In this document: positions 58,699 through 64,000 of the stretch, piece by piece
Position numbering within the stretch: the stretch's first letter is position 1
Layout: the number at the start of each line of letters is the position of its first letter
NCBI RefSeq assembly: GCF_000499385.1
Contig: NW_013651892.1
Location: 62,001-126,000 of the forward strand
Source of the DNA: Eimeria necatrix
Lineage: Eukaryota; Apicomplexa; Conoidasida; Eucoccidiorida; Eimeriidae
Direction: 5' to 3'
Length of the DNA stretch: 64,000 nt
Notes under the pieces: generated by a model
The model's database searches: none
Told to the model about the DNA's origin: nothing
The model's input: only the letters and a program-made list of their open reading frames with translations
Position numbers and translations under genes: made by a program

Positions 58699-59398
58699 AT
58701 GTCTCGCGCTGTGTATGCCAAGATCTGGTCCTCCACGGCTCAATTCCAACAGCGGCGGCACTACGCCTGGTACCAAGTTGGGTACGTTTCTGGTCTTTTC
58801 TCAGAGCATTACACGCTTTAGAGTGTTGCGAACTTGGCATATGACGTTGGAGTCGATTTGTAGCTCCAGCATGCGGCCTGGATAGCTGCGGACGAAGCCC
58901 ACAACTGCTTACGCTGCAGAAGCTGTACACGCTCGTGATTTGCCTGCCTTTGCCCATAACTCACTAATTCTCGGCCGTAGTAAATGAGCCGTATGGCCAG
59001 TGAGAGCTACGTATGCTGTATTACGGTTATAATCTATAAAAGCACGGGCGGAGTTAAAAGAATTAACTGAAACTTGTCAGGGGTGGTGGAACGACGGGCT
59101 AGGAGAACATAAGGTCACAGATTAGCCTTTCGAAATTCCTGTGATATTTTAGGATGTATTCATTTGTAGAAAGAGCGCTAGTAGAGCGCTTTAAAAGCCG
59201 TTTATCTCATGGTGTTTCGGGCCTTTTGTTTGTTCTTGTTCACGCTTCTACAGGTCGCGTCTTGGACTGTGGGCAATGCCAGCGGCTGCGTGGTTCTCAT
59301 GGCTGCTCTTTCCAGCTCTGCCTGAAGAGTACAGAAGTGCCGTTACCTTTGGCATATGGAGGAAACCAGATGTGGGCACCCAGACGAAGGATTTCTAG
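58699..59398 (+). CDS. Small single-pass membrane protein, 75 residues, probably mitochondrial
   Basis: Two exons: 58699-58781 and 59254-59398, separated by a GT-AG intron (donor GTTGG|GTACGT, acceptor TTCTACAG). The phases fit (2 plus 1 nt) and the frame closes at TAG 59396-59398. The N-terminus MSRAVYAKIWSSTAQFQQRR is basic and free of acids, like a mitochondrial presequence. A hydrophobic segment follows (LGLWAMPAAAWFSWLLFPAL), then a short polar end EEYRSAVTFGIWRKPDVG. Size and layout resemble the small accessory subunits of respiratory complexes or ATP synthase. I cannot name the family. Neither exon encodes more than about 50 residues, so it is easily missed. Confidence 0.7.
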
Positions 59399-61146
59399 GG
59401 AGACAATGGATCAACAGCTAGCTTTCTAACTTGGTCTGTTTTTCTCCTTACACCTTTCTTCCTTCATCCCAACAGCAATCGAAGTACTGCCATGTCCATC
59501 TTTTGCCGCCGTCTTCGTCTCAACCATAGCAGCCCAGGCGCAGCCCAGGCGGCGGCAGCAGTAGCTATTGCTGCTGTTGCCGTAGCAGCCGTGGAAGGAG
59601 ACGCAACAGCAGAGGCGCGTCGTCTTCCCAGAAGTGGCAGCAGCAACTTTGTGAATCTTTGAAAGGATGCATTTGTAGAGAAAAGTAGGGAAGGGCTCCG
59701 TGCCAGCAAACAAGGGAGGAAGGATCGACATCTAATGAAACCGTTGGCCACACGTCTTCTCCTCTCTGTGCAGTGCAGTCTCTCCGTCTTCTTTCTTAGA
59801 GAGGAGAAGACGTGATTCTCCGCTTCTCTTTTTCTAATTCTTTTCGTCTGAACCCTCTCTGACGCCTTATGCGGAATGAGTGAGAGACGAAGAGAGCAGC
59901 CTTGGGGCTACTGCTGTTTACTGTCCCCTCTGTGCGAACGCGTAAGAATTTTAAGTGCGCAACAATTTTGTTGGCATTATATATACAATGCATATTCTGG
60001 TACACAGCCTTGGATATGGGTGTGAGCATAGTCGATATAAACGCACGCGGAAGTAACTCACATTTGTGCGGATACTCCAGATGTGCATCTAAGTAGGTGA
60101 CGGTGCTCTTACCAACGTTGCTCTTTCTTGCACATGGTATAGTTACGTTGCAGCCAAATGGTATAGTTACGTTGCAGCCAAAGTCTAGAGAACAAATCAG
60201 ACGGTGCTGGCGAGTTAGTCTGCGCTGAAAGTTGCCAGCCTTGTCTCTCATTGGGACGTGTCTTCCCAAGTAGAAATATTTGTAGAAGAGTGCAGTCACG
60301 TGCTGCTGAGTGTATGTGTGCGTATGTAGATAGATGCAACACACATGCATCAGCATGGGCCGTGATGCTAGTATGAAACTCCTGTTGGCTGTAGTTATTT
60401 GCAGTGGGAAACACAAAACCACAAGAAGTTCTGGCTCCATGCAAATAGGTAAAGCCAGCTGTTAGCCTCATACATGCGTGCACTCAGACGCAAGCAGCCT
60501 GCAAAGGCTTGCATTTCCAAAGCTTCGGAAGCGCAGATATGCCACTGAGGACAGCACAGAGCCCTGCGACCAGTGAGAGACCCGGGCATAGTACAGGCAT
60601 TACCACCACTCCTGTGGTGTGCGGGACGGGAACCATATGGAAAAAGAGGTGCTGCACTATAGACGATGAGCAGGCCTCAATAGGCCTCAATGCCCCTCCC
60701 CCACCTTAAACATAGAATTGTACACACGCTCTTGTGCACAACGTCCTTCAACGTCAGGAGCACAAACTGATTGGTTTTCGTATTGGGATACGCATGCAAA
60801 AAAATCGCGACTTGAGTCTCGCGTAGTTTGCTATAGCGGTAGCTGCAATAGCTCACGTGAGCATAAAAGCTACAAACAAGTTGCGTCTACTCTAGGGCGG
60901 GACCGCACGATGTACAGTGCAGTACATAAATGCGGTCTTGTCAGCAAAACCGGGAATCAGCCCACAACACACTTGTGTGCCTTGGGCTTCGCTAGGTTAA
61001 CGCCTTGCGACCATCGTAGCTGGCTCCATTCACACACACTGTGCGCCCGTCACAGTAAGTCTCTTATCTTTGGAAAACTCAATTCCATGACTAATATGGC
61101 AGCAGTGTGGAGCGTCTTCGCCCGCTGAAACCCACTGGCAGCGCGC
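59399..61146. other. Intergenic, 3' flank of the BT1 transporter
   Basis: No convincing gene. Contains a short Ala-rich plus-strand frame 59492-59662 and a tandem duplication of about 24 nt at 60136-60183 (TATAGTTACGTTGCAGCCAAA repeated). Minus-strand frames at 59796-60440 look like untranslated sequence downstream of the transporter. Confidence 0.45.
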
Positions 61147-64000
61147 TTACCAGCGCGGCTGGGGGGACACGGCGCACTCACCTGATCCCCCACTTTCGAA
61201 AATTTCCTCAGACGGCGAACGGCAGCCAGAGAGCATTCCCCCAACACTGCCAAGGGCAGCAAATGAGTCATGCGAGCTAACAGGACTGTAGCGTTCCTCT
61301 GGGCCGCCGTCCACAACCTGGACCGTTCCTCTACGGGTGAGACCGCTGCCGATGTTGGCTCGCCATACGCTACCAGCTTCCATGTCTGAATTGTTGGCTG
61401 AAGTCTCAGCAGCACCACCATCTGAGTCCGCAGTGGTCGAAGCGCCGTCGTCGGTTTTCTGCGGAAGACGTCGGGGAACATGCTTGGAAGGCAAGAGCAG
61501 GGAGGGTCCCTCTACCTTTGCAGGGATCATCCAAATAAGACACAGCGGCAATAGGTTTGATAACGCGCAGATAACTGTAAGAGCCGACAGACCCTTAAAG
61601 TTCGTGGAGGATATTCCCAAGGCCTGAACCAAACATATAGGCACCGACAAAATAACACGCATTACCTGACACAGCAAAAATGAACGCGAAAAGACGAAAC
61701 AGTTATAAGTAGGCGCAAGTGCGTTCGCAGCCACCGAGAAAGTGAAAGGAAAACGGACAAAATATATCTTGACAACAGTACTGATGGAATCTAATAATAG
61801 TATGATTCTACGTTTATTCCGAGACTGCATGTGATACAATGCGTAAACACAAAAAAAGAAAACAATAGGACAGGATACTTCACTTTTACGGGTTCGCGTA
61901 CCGCTGTCAGTCCAGCTGAGACAAGAGATCCCAATCCAAGGCCCAAATTGTACGCAGACAAAAGGACAGAGTATATCGTAGACTCAAGTCCAGGGGGGCA
62001 AAGCCGCGCCGCCAAAACCAGAATCGGCATCGCTTGAAACTCTCCTGCGGAAAACACAACACATACGCTCACAGACTATGAACTGAGAAACTCACCTACT
62101 GGTTCCTCAACTGCGTGAATAAAAGCCTTTGACCAACGGAGGGCGACAAAGGCTACTGCTGGCACGCAACCGCAGAAAGTGTCTCCCTAAACCATGGTCA
62201 TTACTTCACTAAAAGATATATTGCCTTCTCTAGCCTATACTATTGAGTCAAATACGACAAGGGCACATGCAAAGGCAAGCAAACACGCGAATATTAATGA
62301 AAACGCTCTGGGCGGTAGTAGGCCTTTAAATTGAACACATAAGACACGCACACTGTTGACAGAATAAAGCAGTAAAGCGTGCCATGCTGTTCACATTCGA
62401 AGCACTAACCATCTACACCATCTACTGCACTACTACCTTACCAGCAAACTCCATCAATACTGTGTCCGTGACGACGAAAACAGAATCCGGGATGCCCATG
62501 GAGACATTCCATCTCTCAATTCTGAGCAGTCAAATACACCAAAGTTGTTCAAGTAATTAATGTTACCAGTTGGCAGCCTGACACGAAAGTCGACTTATAG
62601 AACAGGACACGAATTCACTAGAAAGTTGCAAGATGTAACTAAGATGGGCCCAATGCAGTCTACCCCCTAGTGAAGTTAGCGGGTGCAAGCATGATTCAGC
62701 TGAAAGTGGAGGGATGTATCTGTGTTGTGGTGTCCATGTGGAACTACGTATTTATATAAATATGCATACGCATATACTGATATTCATGTTTTTCATGCAT
62801 TCCATGCAATAGATAGTGCACATATTTGTGTCCCAGTGAGCGCATTTGTGTGGATGCTGACTTACACAACTACGGGGAGAAGGCAAAAAGGCGTGATCGC
62901 AACTGTAGAAACCAGCAAAAGCTTCCGAATAGAAGTTGTGCTACAGAAATACATATACACGAGAATGCCGATGAGCGAAGCAATACTCTGGAACAATGCC
63001 ATTCGTCCGAGTAGTTCGGGGCCGAAGTGCAGCTCATTTGTCATGAAGTAAAACATGATGGAGCCAGCTGACGGTGTTGCCTGCGAAGCAGCAATAGTCA
63101 AAACGCATTCTCAATAGCAGTTGCACGAAAGCATTCTGGCTCAACGGCAACAGCTCGAAAGAACAGTCAGTGGACGTCTAGCCAGCGTGAGTACACTCGA
63201 GTGTGTCCCACGCTGTGCACGATCAAACCCGTGGGCACTACGTCTTGCATATCCCTGCCAAGTCACTCTGCTGTTGCTGATTTCTCACCATCATTATAAA
63301 GATAAAGAGTGTCGAGTTCAGAAGCGTAGGCTGCTTGAGCACTCTCGCCAGTTCCTTGAATTGCTCTTTGACAGGCAGCACCTTCGCCTGCGGCTCTTCT
63401 AGCCAGAAGTTTGCCATCACAACGGCAGCCGGAAGCGCCGCAGCAATTACAAATACGTACTGTTTGGCCATTATGGCCAGTAGTACACCAGACAAGTATG
63501 ACACTGTGGCAAAGCTGATTTTGCGGAAAGCGAAGAACATAGACACGGTGCGAGCAGTGGCCTCTTCACTGGCGTCTCGGCGGCCCGCCTCAACGACAAG
63601 GGCCTCCCCAATGACATTGCAAACAGCAGAGCCCCAGAAGTAAAGCAGCAGCAGGGAAGTGGTTGCTGCTAAGGATCTGTATCCCCCCAGTCCAATCCCA
63701 AGGGTCGCTACAATGCACATAGATGCTCCAATGAAGATGTAAGATTTCCGTCTGTAGCCAAACAGCGGAAAGTTGTCAGCCATGACTGCCCAGAGAGGCT
63801 TTACTGTCCACGGCAGCCGCAGGGCCCCCAACACCACTGCCAGCAGTGCTGGGTCTATTTTGAAATCGTCTTTGAAGAGGTACAAAATAGCCAAATTGCA
63901 CAGTACCTCCACCCCCTGCAGCATTGCAATCAGTGAACTAACAACGCGTGTTGCAAACGGGACAGGCTTCAGCGCAGGGCTTGCTGCCTTCTCTATGAGA
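61147..64000 (-). CDS. BT1-family folate/biopterin transporter (runs off the right edge)
   Basis: Multi-exon minus-strand gene, open to the window end, so the N-terminus is missing. The first visible exon (64000 to about 63285) gives VEVLCNLAILYLFKDDFKID, ALRLPWTVKPLWAVMADNFP, LFGYRRKSYIFIGASMC and WGSAVCNVIGEALVVEAGRR. Next come ATPSAGSIMFYFMTNELHFG (about 63090-62870), GIPDSVFVVTDTVLMEFAG (about 62515-62450), EFQAMPILVLAARLCPPGLE continuing STIYSVLLSAYNLGLG (about 62046-61890), and a last exon from about 61663 ending in a Ser/Gly-rich cytosolic tail at TAA. These are the signature blocks of the BT1 subgroup of the major facilitator superfamily (about 12 membrane spans), which moves folates or biopterin in kinetoplastids and apicomplexans. 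The end at 61147 lies in TGGTAAGC, which could also be a splice donor. The family is certain; the substrate is inferred. Confidence 0.93.

Noticed and set aside
59492..59662. 56-residue Ala-rich plus-strand frame starting MSIFCRRLRL
   Set aside because: Short, composed mainly of GCA/GCT-type codons, and placed after the stop of the small membrane protein. No splice partner or homology.
1..64000. tRNA, rRNA and transposable elements
   Set aside because: I read for conserved tRNA arm motifs, rRNA-like blocks, reverse transcriptase or transposase motifs and long terminal repeats, and saw none I could support. A tRNAscan or repeat library search would be decisive.

Overview
The window reads as nuclear DNA of a coccidian apicomplexan, most probably an Eimeria species. 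Three things point there. Long CAG/GCA tracts are read as poly-Gln, poly-Ala or poly-Ser inside exons. Telomere-like AGGGTTT units are scattered inside the chromosome. The gene set includes an LCCL/discoidin adhesion protein of the CCp type and a BT1 folate-biopterin transporter. Genes are intron-rich, mostly with GT-AG introns, and several introns use GC donors. I see no rRNA, tRNA, CRISPR array or transposase. The species is an inference, since nothing was searched.

Layout, left to right: (1) 2586-7955 (+), acetyl-CoA synthetase, about 15 exons. (2) 9321-9856 (-), a small basic protein of unknown function. (3) 10382-11648 (+), a three-exon acidic-tailed protein that may be an RNA polymerase III C31-like subunit. 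(4) 12219-18557 (+), a secreted multidomain CCp1/CCp2-type protein (discoidin, ricin, discoidin, collagen/neurexin-like, LCCL, two LamG-like modules, Cys-rich end). (5) 19161-26875 (+), NAA15, the scaffold subunit of the NatA N-terminal acetyltransferase, 14 exons. (6) 29492-49373 (+), a repeat-saturated 20-kb locus. Its exons join in phase into one reading frame of about 5,381 codons: MATH domain, divergent USP7-like ubiquitin hydrolase, USP7-type C-terminal ubiquitin-like fold, RluA-type pseudouridine synthase, and a Gln-rich tail. (7) 51547-54207 (-), a secreted OTU-like cysteine protease. (8) 58699-59398 (+), a 75-residue single-pass membrane protein with two exons, each too short to stand out as an ORF. 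(9) 61147 to beyond 64000 (-), a BT1-family transporter.

The window alternates between repeat-poor stretches (about 1-27 kb and 57-64 kb) and a repeat-rich stretch (about 27.6-56 kb), like the P and R segments described for Eimeria chromosomes. CAG tracts lie mainly in exons. AGGGTTT units, GCTAGC runs and pyrimidine-biased GCT tracts lie mainly in introns and spacers. The strongest candidates for something undescribed are the MATH-USP-RluA reading frame with its altered ubiquitin-hydrolase active site, introns carrying telomere-like repeats in both orientations that can fold on themselves, a recurring 16-nt palindrome (AGGTGTACGTACACCT and variants), and GC-AG introns proven by protein motifs that span the junctions.

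The genes do not form a pathway. Functional links are limited to themes: acetyl-CoA supply and use (ACS, NatA), ubiquitin removal (USP-like, OTU-like) and sexual-stage or oocyst biology (CCp).
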